Source of the DNA: Erinaceus europaeus | Taxonomy: Eukaryota; Chordata; Mammalia; Eulipotyphla; Erinaceidae | Direction: 5' to 3' | NCBI RefSeq assembly: GCF_950295315.1 | Contig: NC_080172.1 | Location: 110,894,353-110,958,352, forward strand | DNA length: 64,000 nt | Notes under the pieces: generated by a model | The model's input: only the letters and a program-made list of their open reading frames with translations | Database searches by the model: none | Told to the model about the DNA's origin: nothing | Translations under genes and position numbers: made by a program | Part shown: positions 11,801-22,811 of the stretch, piece by piece | How positions within the stretch are numbered: position 1 is the first letter of the stretch | How the letters are laid out: every line of letters begins with the position of its first letter

Positions 11801-13066
11801 TGTGTCCAGGCAGAATTGTGAATAATACACAGGCTGTGCAAGTATGCAGAGGTCAATAAACAGGCTGCAGCTGAGGAATGAGGGAATTAGCAGAACATAT
11901 GCTAAGAATGAAGAGTTTTCAGGGAGGTCCTGGAGACTGGCAGTTGCTGTGGGACCCTGCCTAGCTCTGTTCTGTGACATGATTCTAGCAGTCTCACCCA
12001 TGCCAGAAATGGTGTAGCTAGTGTTCAATGAAGGTCTGTAGAAGCCTGAATGAGTGTAGTTATATTTGGATCCAGTGTTGCTGCCAATGGCACCAACACT
12101 TTTAGTTAGACTGGGAGATCTTTTAGAGTATGTCTTACTATGTACTACACATTTCATGCTTTTGGAGAGAAATACACAGAGAAAGAAAGAACAATGAGAA
12201 AAATATACATATATCTGCCAGAATTAGAAGAAACATGTTTTACATATAGCAAGATTCAGTGCCAGGTTCATGTGAACACTGAAAAGAAAGAGTTTAGCTT
12301 TACATAGCATTGGATTCATTGGGCTAGAGAATAAATGAGCCTTGATATATATATATATATCATCACCTAAATCAGAATTTTCATAGTCTTGCTGATGCCA
12401 ATGTCCATCCTATCCTCCTTCTTTCTCCTCAGGAGTCTTCAAACCCAGCTGGAGGTCTTCTCACTCATTGACTGCACAGTAACAGAAAGAGACTTGGCTC
12501 ACCTGTTCCAGAGCCCACACATCCGGCAGCTGAAGGAACTGTGTCTGAGAGGCATCCCCCTGACCTCTGTCAGTGAGCCCCTGGGAGCTCTGCTGGAGGT
12601 AAATGCAGCCACCCTGCAGGACCTGGACCTGAGTCTGTGTGGCCTCCAGGACCCCCAGCTTGAGGCCCTGCTCCCTGCCCTGAGCATCTGCTCCCAGCTC
12701 AGGTCTCTCAACCTGCATGGGAACCGCCTGTCCATGGCCATCCTGGAGAAGCTGCTGCACTGCACCACGGGGCTGCAGCATTTGTGTCTCCAGCTGTTTC
12801 CTGCCCCTCTGGAGAGTTCAAACCCCCAGGGAGTTCCACAGTCTTGGGTATTAGACTTGCTTTGTACTCAGATCTCAAACATTCTCCAGCATCTTGGATA
12901 CTCCAGGTCCATCATGATGAGCAGTTGTCATTGCTCACACTGTGCTAGGAAGGAGTTCAGAAACTGGGAGCCCACATTTATTCCCTGCTCACATCTGTAT
13001 GAAACTCATTATGGAGAACTTAAAGCCATCGTTATACCTTTCAGAATCATTAGAAGTGGCATCTAG
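5545..13066 (+). CDS. PRAME-family leucine-rich-repeat protein, apparently intact, three coding exons
   Basis: Coding segments are 5545-5831, 10790-11362 and 12433-13066. They total 1494 nt, giving 497 residues plus stop, close to the usual PRAME-family length of about 480-510. Both junctions are phase 2 (AG|G) and have canonical GT/AG sites: gtaaag at 5832, 'aaagcag' before 10790, gtaggg at 11363 and 'ctcctcag' before 12433. Domain order is that of the family. The N-terminal helix region has 'SLLRDENLAISSLRSLPGEL'. Then come 'KLRVLDLHFNGEKFWSVW' at the start of the second segment, 'LCCKKV', and a series of LRRs such as 'LKELCLRGIPLT' and 'LRSLNLHGNRLS' in the third. The C-terminus has a Cys/His cluster, 'CHCSHC'. 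PRAME-family proteins are curved LRR solenoids, and several act as Cullin-2 substrate receptors and are germline- or tumour-restricted; the role of this copy is unknown. The start is the ATG 24 nt after the acceptor at 5520. No in-frame stop or frameshift is visible, so it may be functional. The exact paralogue cannot be assigned. Confidence 0.85.
5964..6236 (-). mobile_element. L1 short-type 3' UTR fragment
   Basis: It reads in reverse as the tail shared with L1-a, L1-d and L1-f, starting with 'ttattggggaattcatgttt' and including 'tgcataacattccccag' and 'ccacccatcccagagtcttt'. It lies in the first PRAME-like coding intron. Confidence 0.8.
6360..7000 (-). mobile_element. Old L1 long-type 3' UTR fragment
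   Basis: The reverse complement of 6380-6720 matches the terminal part of the long L1 tail ('ggtaggaattt...', 'tggaaggtctggcttctgta'). The stretch 6735-7000 resembles 47.34-47.58 kb, a region flanking another old long-type tail. Divergence from the young copies is considerable. Confidence 0.6.
8400..8520 (-). mobile_element. Short L1 long-type 3' UTR scrap
   Basis: Phrases such as 'ttttgaaagccctttctatt' parallel the upstream part of the L1-b tail at 22.37-22.43 kb. The match is degraded. Confidence 0.4.
8859..8993 (-). repeat. Hedgehog-type SINE, minus orientation
   Basis: An 18-base T-run is followed by 'gaccagagcactggtcagct', 'gggattgaacctaggatttt' and 'gcataaccattatgctatct'. It is inserted in the ERV-D internal region. 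Confidence 0.85.
9171..9581 (-). pseudogene. gag: Gag capsid remnant of ERV-D
   Basis: A minus-strand frame of 136 codons aligns by eye with the capsid segment of ERV-A at 51.33-51.62 kb. Blocks such as 'LLWEDIFGNGCLQQSHRNSQ' pair with the ERV-A block around 51,445-51,510, and 'FEALF' with the ERV-A 'SDALF' motif. Capsid proteins assemble the retroviral core. This copy lacks flanking Gag and its last 25 or so residues come from an A-rich tail, so it is a broken relic. Confidence 0.6.
9862..10170 (-). mobile_element. Old L1 long-type 3' UTR fragment (upstream part)
   Basis: It parallels 22.31-22.53 kb in L1-b: 'ggattaactttgagaatctc' against the L1-b 'gggttaactttgaaaagtcc', and 'ggagagtcaatatttcaaag' against its later part. 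It abuts the ERV-D LTR remnant. Confidence 0.5.
10262..10400 (-). repeat. Degraded hedgehog-type SINE, minus orientation
   Basis: A T-rich head is followed by 'agattgaagctggaccttga' and 'ttttgcataacagttacact'. These match the other copies at the diagnostic positions but with many changes. Confidence 0.55.
10790..11362 (+). CDS. PRAME-like gene, second coding exon
   Basis: The exon is bounded by acceptor 'ctaaagcag' and donor gtaggg. Its 573 nt continue the reading frame from 5831 in phase 2. It encodes the linker and first LRR part, including 'WIKKRKGVHLCCKKV' and 'LGRMKNLSRLCLN', and ends in 'GHLEKLLR'. Confidence 0.85.
11363..12432 (+). other. PRAME-like intron
   Basis: About 1.07 kb with GT/AG ends. 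It has an AT-repeat near 12344-12360. The 11430-11560 stretch looks like a very old SINE. No other gene is seen. Confidence 0.6.
12433..13066 (+). CDS. PRAME-like gene, last coding exon
   Basis: It starts after acceptor 'tttctcctcag' and ends at TAG 13064-13066. It encodes the main LRR block ('LQDLDLSLCGLQDPQLEALL') and the family C-terminus with 'CHCSHC' and 'WEPTFIPCSHLYE'. The tail after that motif, about 20 residues, is not typical of the family and may be a lineage-specific extension. Confidence 0.85.
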
Positions 13067-13640
13067 GAATTTTGCTCCTCAATGTGCACACAAACCCTGC
13101 TTCAGTCTGCATATGCATGTGATCGATAGATAAACAAAGCAAACCCAGCTCATTTTTCACCTGTACAGAATGCATTTGACTCTAAAAAATGAAATGCCTT
13201 AAATCTGATTCTGTTAGAAAAATGTCTATCTAATAGAATCAGATTTAAAATTATCATAAATAATTGCAACAAATGTGGGGCTGCAATTTAGGTTAATATT
13301 GATGTGGGAGATTTTACCTGTTCTATGTCATATGAAATACTGAGAAATACAATGGATCTCAATGTAGTTTCTCTCTTGTCTTGTTCATGTTTCTACCCAG
13401 ACCTATGCTATAAATATATATATATAGGAAGTTATCAGCCATAGGGGTGTGAATGTGAGGACACAGAACTTTGATGGCGTGAATGGTGTGAAACTATACT
13501 CCTCTTAACTTACAGTCTTATAAGCCATTCAGTATGTTATGGAAAATCAGGTTGAATGTTTCTAGATCCTTAGATGCCTAGAGTTGAGTTCTGCATATCA
13601 AAAATATTATTTTAAGCCCTTAGTGCTTAAAATTTCTGAA
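13067..13640. other. 3' flank of the PRAME-like gene
   Basis: Contains the presumed 3' UTR. A short AT-repeat lies at 13410-13427. No AATAAA immediately after the stop is obvious, and I recognise no repeat. Confidence 0.4.
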
Positions 13641-15710
13641 CAATAGTAATCCTCACACCAGTCTTAAATGGTTAAATAATTCTAAAAAATGTTTTTAATT
13701 CAAAGTTACCTACAACCTTACAGCAGATAGAACAGAACTGTCTGGTTCTGCCAGTAGCTACGATGTAGTTATTAGTAGATACCATTGCATGACATATAAC
13801 ATCATATGACACAGTGAGTTCAAATAGATTATGAGAAATTCCCACCATGGTATTTTCAACAAATTTGATGATAATAAAAAAAGAATTATTGCTGTCTGAA
13901 AATCTTCCTGAGATTGCAAGCAATGCTTCCCAATCTCTTAAGATCCATGTCAAACTCAGTCCTGATCCCATGAGACTTTGCTCTCCTCTTGATTCCTTAC
14001 AAGGTTAAACTGCCACTGATGACCTCAATTAAAGAACAGAACAAGTGCCACCATGCCCCATTATAGGGCCAATGACTTTTGCCTTTGGATTATAGCCAGA
14101 GACGCCAAGCCTGAGATTTCAGCCTTTCAACTGCAACAGTTTGGTGAGACCTTCCTTAGCACAAGGAACTACCTAGTTCCATGTCATATGGTGCACTCTC
14201 TAACCACACTGCAGACTCTAGATATAGGCTAGCACCTAGGGGGCACTTGTATACACGTTTCCATAAGGTAGGGGCACATACATACCTCAGAGGAAAAGCG
14301 CTTAGTAGTCCTCTTTGATTAGACTGAGTCCTAAATAGCTTGGCATTGTAGCAGAAAGGCCTATGAGTGCTCCACAGACTGTCTACTCCAGAATTCACTG
14401 CTTAGGCCTAGACACACCCATACAGCCTACTTCACTCCCCTCAGTCACTCTATCTCCTGAACTAGCTCAACAAAGTAAGTAACATATATGCCTTAATATC
14501 TTTGACAGCATCAGCATTATTGTCACTCCTGGATAATCACTGTCTACAATTATCCAAGAGATACACAGTCAAATTATATGTATCAACTAAGGTACACTTG
14601 TTTTCTCTATGCCAGCTTTTATTAGAATCATCAAACAAGTTAATGTAGTAGAAATCAAGGTTATCTTCAAGCTCAATGTAATCCTATTTCCTCCCTAACT
14701 TAAGTCCAGTCTCCATAAACTTAACACAAGTTTGGATGCAATAAATTACACTCAATACATTAACTGCTGGGAGAAAGCCTGAGCTTTTCAGATGCAGAGG
14801 GGACTACAAAGCTGGGTCAGAGGAAGACACTGGCTCACTCAATGATGACATTTTTTACTACACCTTCCCCAGGAGCCCTAATCTGGGAATCCTTGGACAA
14901 TAGACTTAGACCTCTAAGAGACACCTTGGTCCACCATTATTGGTCATTGTATACAGGAAGGAATTTTTAGCCTTCCGTGGGCTTCTTCGGGACCTTGTCC
15001 TCACTATGAACTAGCAATGCTAGGGACTGCCACACTTTCTGAATGGAAGTTGGGTCATCCTATCTGCCACTCAAGGAAATCTCGACCTGAAATACTTGCA
15101 GCCTAGAATGTTCCCAGCTGTGACCATGAATTGTGAGCTCAGGCTGACAGGGACTCAGAGGTTATACAGGCCCCTGTGCTATAAATAGGAATATATATGG
15201 GCCCTGGTCAGGTGGACATGGTAGACGGTCCATTGTGTTTATATATTTTCTTCAAATTTGGGAGCTAATGTCTGCCCTGGTCCAGCTTTCTACTCCTGTT
15301 CTCAACTCTGACACCATCGTCTCAATCAATATTTTTATTCTGCCTCCATGTTAGCCATCAAGTTCAAGCAAAAAGTGTTAATGTCATGTACCCATTGGGG
15401 CAGACCTAAACGAGACCTTCTAGCTTCTTTCTCCTCCCAAATCCCTGTTCTCATCTGCTCTTTCCTACTATTTGTTTCCTGTTTATCCAGCATTTTGTTT
15501 GGCACCTTTCACGGCCAAGTGACAGAAGCCAGACCTTCCACTATATGGATTCTATAAAGCATTTTGATCCATAGTCCCAGAGGAGACATGTTAGTGGTAG
15601 ATGACCAGACAGAGAGCTCTGAAATCCAGTTCTATCAGCACTTGGAGATAGATGAAACTTAAAAAAAAAATTAGAAAAAGGAAGTGAAACCTTAAAGAAT
15701 AATAGGTGTA
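13640..15710 (+). mobile_element. Very old L1 long-type tail sequence
   Basis: Scattered matches to the long L1 3' UTR occur in the expected order: 'tttcaactgcaacagtttgg' near 14126, 'gtgagaccttccttag' near 14143, and 'gacagaagccagaccttcca' near 15520. Divergence is high, suggesting an ancient copy or several. No coding region is seen. Confidence 0.4.
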
Positions 15711-15729
15711 GGTATGACTAAAATGGAAG

Positions 15730-16046
15730 AAAACATAGGCTGAGTCTTTGATATGTTGACTCTCTCAAAAGCCTAGACCAGGGAGAAATGAAGCAACCAG
15801 TGGCACAGCTATATACAAGATGCTGGGTATTATCCCGCAAACCCTAACAAAGAGACTTTTCAATGTTAACCCAATTACCAAATAATGTGATGATAATAAT
15901 AAGTATCCATTGTATTCGTGAACCATAATACACTAGGAACCTCACATTTCCACTATAAGAGTCTATAATTCCCCCAGTCCTGGAACCTTAGGGTGGGGCA
16001 TACTTTCCTCCATGGTTCTCTCAATTCATATCAAATAACATTGCAG
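15730..16046 (+). mobile_element. L1 long-type 3' UTR fragment, cut by L1-a
   Basis: It matches the upstream part of the L1-b tail in reverse, from the 'gagtctttgatatg' block to 'cccagtcctggaaccttagg'. It stops where the 5' UTR of L1-a begins. Confidence 0.65.
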
Positions 16047-16767
16047 CCAAAGGAAACTACCTGGTACAGAAACAAGACAGGACTAGAACTCCTATAGGAA
16101 CCCACCAAATCACTGGTGAGTGCAAACACATGTGCTGGTGACAGAGAGGAGCCTACAGAGAGATTAAGTGGCTGGTAATAGCCTTTCGGGTTTATCAGTT
16201 GAGACACCACCTCCAGTCTGTTCTACCAACAAGGGGACAGCTGAACCGAGGAGAGGACTTCCCGGAGACTTACCAAGTGCAACTCTGAATCTCCATTGCT
16301 ACTACCCTCAGAATCTGGAGCAACAGCAGGGAGGGACACCAAGCAACAGAGATCTAACCAGGAAACTCAGTAGAAGACCTATACCTCAGTGGCATAGCTG
16401 TGGGGCTGTGAAAATCTCTTTGCATAACCACTTGACTATCTCTGCCACACCCTGCCTTAGCTCCTGGTCAGGAGTAAGTGATTAATCTAAGAAATCTACT
16501 TATAGTTCAGAAGACCTCAGGCTCCCATAGTCTACAGAGAAGAAAAAAGAAAAAAAAAAGAGGCTTTTAAATCACTGAGCTCCAACTCAGAGATTAATAA
16601 ACTATTGAAACAACTGTTAACTTCCACCACTATGAACCCTTTAATTTTCTTACTTCAACACAAGTCAATCCAGGAAATAGTGGTCAGTAATTTGAAAAGT
16701 ACTAAGAGAGGGAACTCATAACATAGTACATAAAATGGTGAAACCAACATGAAGAAATATTGGAGAA

Positions 16768-17710
16768 ATGAACCAGGACAAGAGTCCAACTAAAAGCCAC
16801 CCAAAGGGTAAAGCACAAAATAAGGAGTTCAACATCCAAACATTAGCTAAGAAAATAATCACAAGAGTGTGTAAAGAGTTTGAAAGAATTGTAATCAGAA
16901 ATACAAGAACAACAAATGAGACTCTGGAAGAAAACACTAACTATCTTGAGGTTATTAGAGAGCTGAAAGCTGAAATAGCTGAGCTAAGAACACAACTAGC
17001 TGAACAAGCTAAAACAGTATCAGAACAGGGTAACAAAATAGAGGAACTCCAGAAAATAGTAGAGGGTAGAGAGAATAGAATCAATGAGGCTGAAGACAGA
17101 ATTAGCAAGATTGAGGACAAATTAGAGACAACTAAAAAAGAAGTAAGAGATCTCCAATAGAGATTTAGAGATGCTGAAAACAACCACAGAGACCTATGGG
17201 ATGACTTCAAAAGAAACAATATATGCATTATTGGCTTACCGGAGGAAGAAAGAGAGGGAGAAGAAGAATGCATTCTTCAGGCCATAATAGCTGAAAACTT
17301 CTCTAGTCTAGATAATATCAAAGGCATAAAGATTCCAGAAGCCCAGAGGGTTCCAAACAGAATTAACCCAGATTTAAGACACCAAGAAACATCATATTTA
17401 AAATGGAAAGCAATAAGAATAAAGAAAGGATCCTGAAGGCTACAAGAGAAAAATAAAGTCACCTACAGAGGAAAAACCCCAAGATCAACAGCAGACTTCT
17501 CCCCACAAACACTACAGGCCATAAGAGAATGGCAAGATATTTATCGAGTGCTTAATGAGAAAGGCTTTCAACCAAGAATACTGTATACTGCTAGCTAGAC
17601 TGTCATTCAGACTCGATGGAGGCATCAAAACCTTCTTAGACAAGAAACAGTTGAAGGAATCAACTATCACCAAGCCTGCCCTCAAAGAAGTTCTGAAAGG
17701 TCTCCTATAA
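16768..17710 (+). pseudogene. L1-a ORF1 (RNA-binding chaperone), broken
   Basis: ATG at 16768 opens a coiled-coil region ('LKAEIAELRTQLAEQAKTVS'). A premature TAG at 17158-17160 follows. The same frame region then shows the RRM-like and C-terminal domain sequence up to TAA 17708-17710. L1 ORF1 forms trimers that coat L1 RNA. This copy cannot make a full protein. Confidence 0.8.
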
Positions 17711-17766
17711 ACTGTCAGACCACCATAAATAGGACATATATCAGAATACTCTAAAACTCTACAAGA

Positions 17767-20700
17767 ATGGCGTTAAAATATCTTCAGTCTTTGATAACAA
17801 TAAATGTCAATGGAATGAATTCACCTATTAAAAAAACACAGAGTAGGAAGATGGATCAGAAAATATAAGCCAATGATATGCTGTCTACAGGAAACACACC
17901 TAACTCAACAAGACAAAGACAGACTTCCCCCAGTCCTGTGGTAGGGTGCACTTTCCCTTATGCTTCTCCCAATTCTTATCAAATAAGGGTGCATCTGCTG
18001 ATTGCAACCTAGTCAACGCAATGAGTGCCACCCCAGAATGCTTCACTTCATATTGTGTCCAGAATATTCAGGTGTGGAACGACAACCCTTCAGCTTCATC
18101 ACTGGGGTGAGACCTTTCCTTTCATAGTATTCTCTGATTCCATCCCAGCCAGTTCACTTCCTAACAAAGTCCCAAAACCTAGATATAGACCAGGTTCCAG
18201 GAGATAGAGCATATGTTCACAGGTATCCATAATCTACGGCAAATATATACCTGAAAGCAGTAGTACACTAGAGTTTGCAGTGAGTAAGTACCCCCCAACA
18301 CTTCATCTCCACTATTCCAACCTTTGGGTCCATGATTCTTTAACAATTTGTTTGGCTTTGTATGTTAACTCTCTTTTCAGCCACCAGGCTCCAGATGCCA
18401 TCAGGATGCCGGCCAGGCTTCCCTGGACTGAAGAGGCCACCAGTGTGCCGTGGAGCTCCACTTCCCCAGAGACTCGCCCCACTAGGGAAAGAGAGAGGCA
18501 GACTAGGAGTATGGATTGACCAGTCAATGCCCATGTTCAGTGGGGAAGCAATTACAGAAGGCAACCTCCCATGTTCTGCAACCCACAACGACCCTGGGTC
18601 CATGCTCCCAGAGGGATAGAGAATGGGAAAACTATCAGGGGAGGGGTTGGGATATGAAGATTGGGTGGCGAGAATTGTGTGGAGTTGTACCCCCCATCCT
18701 ATGATTTTGTTAATGCCTTCTTTCTTAAATAAAAAAATAATAATAAGTAAAAAAAAATAATATAGGAATGGACACTACTGAATGCTCAGAGGATCAGTTA
18801 ATCAAGAGGACTTAACAATTACTAACATCTATGCACCCAATGAGAAGCCATCTAAATACATGAAATATCTACTCGAAGAGCTACAGCAATATATTAACAG
18901 CAACATAGTCATAGTCATAGTCTCTCAACTTGATAGATCATACAGGCAGAAAATCAATAAAGATATAAGGGAGCTAAACGAAGAGATAGATAAACTAGAA
19001 CTATTGGACATTTTCAGAGTCATTCATCCCAAGAAACTGGAATACACATTTTCCTCAAGTCCTCATGGGTCATTCTCAAGGACAGACCATATGTTAGGCC
19101 AAAGACAGCATCAGCAAATTCAAGAGCATTGAAATCATCCCAAGCATCATATCAGACCACAGTGGAATGAAACTAACACTTAGCAATCAACAAAAGATTA
19201 GTAATAGTTCCATAATGTGGAAGCTCAACAGTACACTTCTTAACAACGTCTGGGTCAAAAGGGAAATAAAGGAAGAAATCAAAATGTTTCGAGACTTCAA
19301 TGAAAATGAAGACAAAAGCTATCAAAATATTTGGGACACAGTTAAAGCAGAACTGAGAGGGAAGCTTAAAGCTACACAAGCACACATTAGGAAACAAGAC
19401 AAAGCACAAATAAACAGCCTGATTGCACATCTTAAAGACCTAGAAGAAGAACAACAAAGGAATCCTAAAGCAACCAGAAGGACAGAAATCACTAAATTTA
19501 GGGCAGAAATCAATAACATTAAGAATAAGAAAACCATACAAAAGATCAATGAAAGTAAATGTTGGTTGTTTGAATGAGTGAACAAAATCAACAAACCTTT
19601 AGCCAGACTCACAAAACAAAAAAGGGAGAAGACCAAAATGAATCGGATAATAAATGAAAGAGGAGATATCAAAACAGACACCGCAGAAATTCACTATATC
19701 ATGCAAGGCTTCTATGAACAACTATATGCCACCAAGCTAGAGAACCTGGAAGAAATGGACGATTTCCTAGATACCTACCAACTTCCAAAACTAAGTAAAG
19801 AGGAAGTGGATAACATGAACAGGCCCAATACAACTAATGAAATTGAAACAGTTATCAAAAATCTCCCCCAAAATAAAAGTCCTAGACCAGATGGCTATAC
19901 AAATGAATTCTACAAAACCTTCAAATATGCACTAATACCTCTACTTTTAAAAGTCTTCCAGAAGGCTGAAGACACTGGATTACTTCCTGCCAGCTTCTAT
20001 GCAGCCACCATCACTGTGATACCAAAAGCAGACAGGGACACAACCAAAAAAGAAAACTACAGACCAATATCTCTGATGAACATAGATGCAAAAATATTGA
20101 ACAAAATTCTAGCCAACTGGATACAGCAGTATATTAAAAAGATTGTTCATCATGACCAAATGGGTTTTATCCCAGAGATGCAAGGTTGGTTTAATATACA
20201 TACATCAATCAGTGTGATCCACCACATCAACAAAAGCCAGACCAAAAACCACATGCTCATATCAATAGATGCAGAGAAAGCCTTTGACAAAATACGGCAT
20301 CCCTTTATGATCAAAACACTACAAAAAATGGGAAGAGATGGAAAATTTCTGAAGATAGTGGAATCTATATATAGCAAACATACAGCCAACATCATACTCA
20401 ATGGTGAAAAAACTGGAAGCATTTCCACTCAGATCAGGTACTAGACAGGGCTGCCCACTGACACCATTACTATTCAACATAGTGTAGGAAGTTCTTGCCA
20501 TAGAAATCAGGCAGGAGCAAGGAATTAAAGGGATACAGATTGGAATAGAAGAAGTCAAACTCTCATTATTTTCAGATGACATACTAGTATACATGGAAAA
20601 ACCTAAGGAACCCAGTAAAAAGCTTTTGGAAATCATCAGGCAATACACTAAGGTGTCAGGCTAAAAAATCAATATTCAAAAGTCAGTGGCATTCCTCTAT

Positions 20701-21452
20701 GCAAACACTAAGCTAGAAGAAATTGAAATCCAGAAATCAGTGCCTTTTACTATAGCAACTAAAAAAATGAAATATCTAGAAGTAAACCTAACCAAAGAAG
20801 TTAAAGACTTGTATACTGAAAATTATGAGTAATTACTCAAGGAAATGGAAAAAGACACAAAGAAGTGGAAAGATATTCCATGTTCATGGGTTGGAAGAAT
20901 TAACATCATCAAAATGAGTATATTACCCAGAACCATCTAAAAATTTAATGCTATCCCCATCAAGATCCCAAGCACATTTTTAGGAGACTAGAAAAAATTC
21001 TGCAAATGTTTACCAGGAACCAGAAAAGACCTCGAATTGCCAAAACAATTTTGAGAAAAAAAGAACAGACCTGGAGGCATTACACTCCCAGATTTCAAAC
21101 TGTATTATAGGGACATTGTCATCAAAACTGCTTGGAACTGGAACATGAATAGACACACTGACCAGTGGAATAGAATTGAGAGCCCAGAAGAGAGTCCCCA
21201 CACCTATGGTCATCTAATCTTTGACAAAAGTGCCCAGACTATTAAATGGTGAAAGCAGAGTCTCTTCAACAAATGGTGTTGGAAACAATGGGTTGCAACA
21301 TGCAGAAGAACGAAACTGAATCACTGTATTTCACCAAATACAAAAGTAAATTCCAAGTGGATCAAGGACTTGGATGTTAGACCACAAACTATCAGATACT
21401 TAGAGGAAAATATTGGCAGAACTCTTTTCCGCATACATTTTAAAGACATTTT
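17767..21452 (+). pseudogene. L1-a ORF2 (endonuclease/reverse transcriptase), broken and interrupted
   Basis: It starts at ATG 17767. The endonuclease part is lost between 17925 and 18762 to an L1 insertion, then resumes. The RT domain spans about 19.8-20.7 kb with '[13 protein letters not shown]' and an FSDD catalytic box at about 20570 in place of the usual FADD. Several stops are present, e.g. after 20444 and near 20829. The C-terminal part continues at 28338-29148 with the Cys-rich motif 'CWRGCGVKG'. Confidence 0.8.
17925..18762 (+). mobile_element. L1 long-type 3' UTR insertion within L1-a
   Basis: It begins 'cttcccccagtcctg' and runs through the full distal part of the long tail to AATAAAAAAATAATAATAAG at 18728-18747. 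Its sequence parallels the L1-b tail 21453-22300 in reverse. About 120 bp of L1-a endonuclease sequence present in L1-f is missing at this site, so a deletion accompanied insertion. Confidence 0.75.
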
Positions 21453-22811
21453 CTTTCCTTTTTTTAAAAAATGTTTTATTTAAGAAAGGATTAATGAACA
21501 AAAACATAAGGTAGGAGGGGTACAATTCCACACAATTCCCACCACCCAATCTCCATAACCCACCCCCTCCCATGATAGCATTCCCATTCTCTAGCCCTCT
21601 GGGAGCATGGACCCAGGGTCGTTGAGGGTTGCAGAAGGTAGAAGGTCTGGCTTCTGTAATTGCTTCCCCGCTGAACATGGGCGTTGACTGGTCAGTCCAT
21701 ACTCCCAGTCTGCCTCTCTCTTTCCCTATTAAGGTGTGTCTCTGGGGAAGCAGAGCTCCAGGACACATTGGTGGGGTCTTCAATCCAGGGACGCCTGGCC
21801 AGCATCCTGGTGGCATCTGGAACCTGGTGATTGGAAAGTCAGTTAACATACGAAGCCAAACAATTTGTTGAGCAATCATGGATCCCAAGCTTGGAATAGT
21901 AGAGAGGATGTGTTAGGGAGGTACTCACTGCAAACTCTAATGTACTTCTGCTTTCAGGTATATATTTTGCAGTAGTTTATGGATACGTGTGCACATAAGC
22001 TCTCTCTCACAGAAACTGGTGTATGTCTAGGTTATGGGACTTTGTTAGAAAGTGAACTACCTGAGATGAAATTAGAGTGTACTATAAAAGGAAAGGTCTC
22101 ACCCGAGTAATGAAGCTGAAGGGTTGTCATTCCACACGTGAAGTCTCTGGACACAGTCTGAGGTGAAGCATGTTGAGGTGGCAATCGTTGCATTGGTTAG
22201 GTTGTGATCGGCGGATGCAATATTATTTGGTTTGGATTGGGAGATGCATACGGGAAAGTGGGCCCTATCCAAGGGTTCCAGGACTGGGGGATGTAGGGGC
22301 TCTATAGTGGAGATGTGAGGTTCCTGCTGTCTTAGGGTTCAAAAAGACAATCGATAGTTAATGTTATCATCACATTATTTGTTAATTGGGTTAACTTTGA
22401 AAAGTCCTTTTGTTATGGTTTCCTGTACAGTATCCAGTATCTTGTATATAGCTGTGCTATTGGATTCTTCTAATCTACTTGGTCTAGGGTTTTGAGAGAA
22501 TCCGCATATCAAAGACACAGCCTATATATTAAAATGATTCAGTTTGTGTTTTGAGAAACTTTGAGACATACAATTGATTTTCCCCCTCTTATATTAATTA
22601 AACACTGATTTATATGTCTACATTTTTCTAGGAGTGTACATAAACACCATTCCCACCACCAAAGGACTGTGACCCATCCCTCCCGCCCACTCCCACCATC
22701 CACTGGCCCAGGAAGCTGCATGTCTACCCCTCACCACTGGGTTTTTATTTTGGTGCCCTAGTTACAATTTGATCACGTCCTGCTTTTAGTTTCCCTTTCA
22801 GATCTTCTTCC

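Noticed and set aside
21629..21871. Short frames recurring near 18.3, 21.7, 32.5 and 59.7 kb as a gene family
   Set aside because: They are translations of the same L1 long-type 3' UTR in its different copies and both strands.
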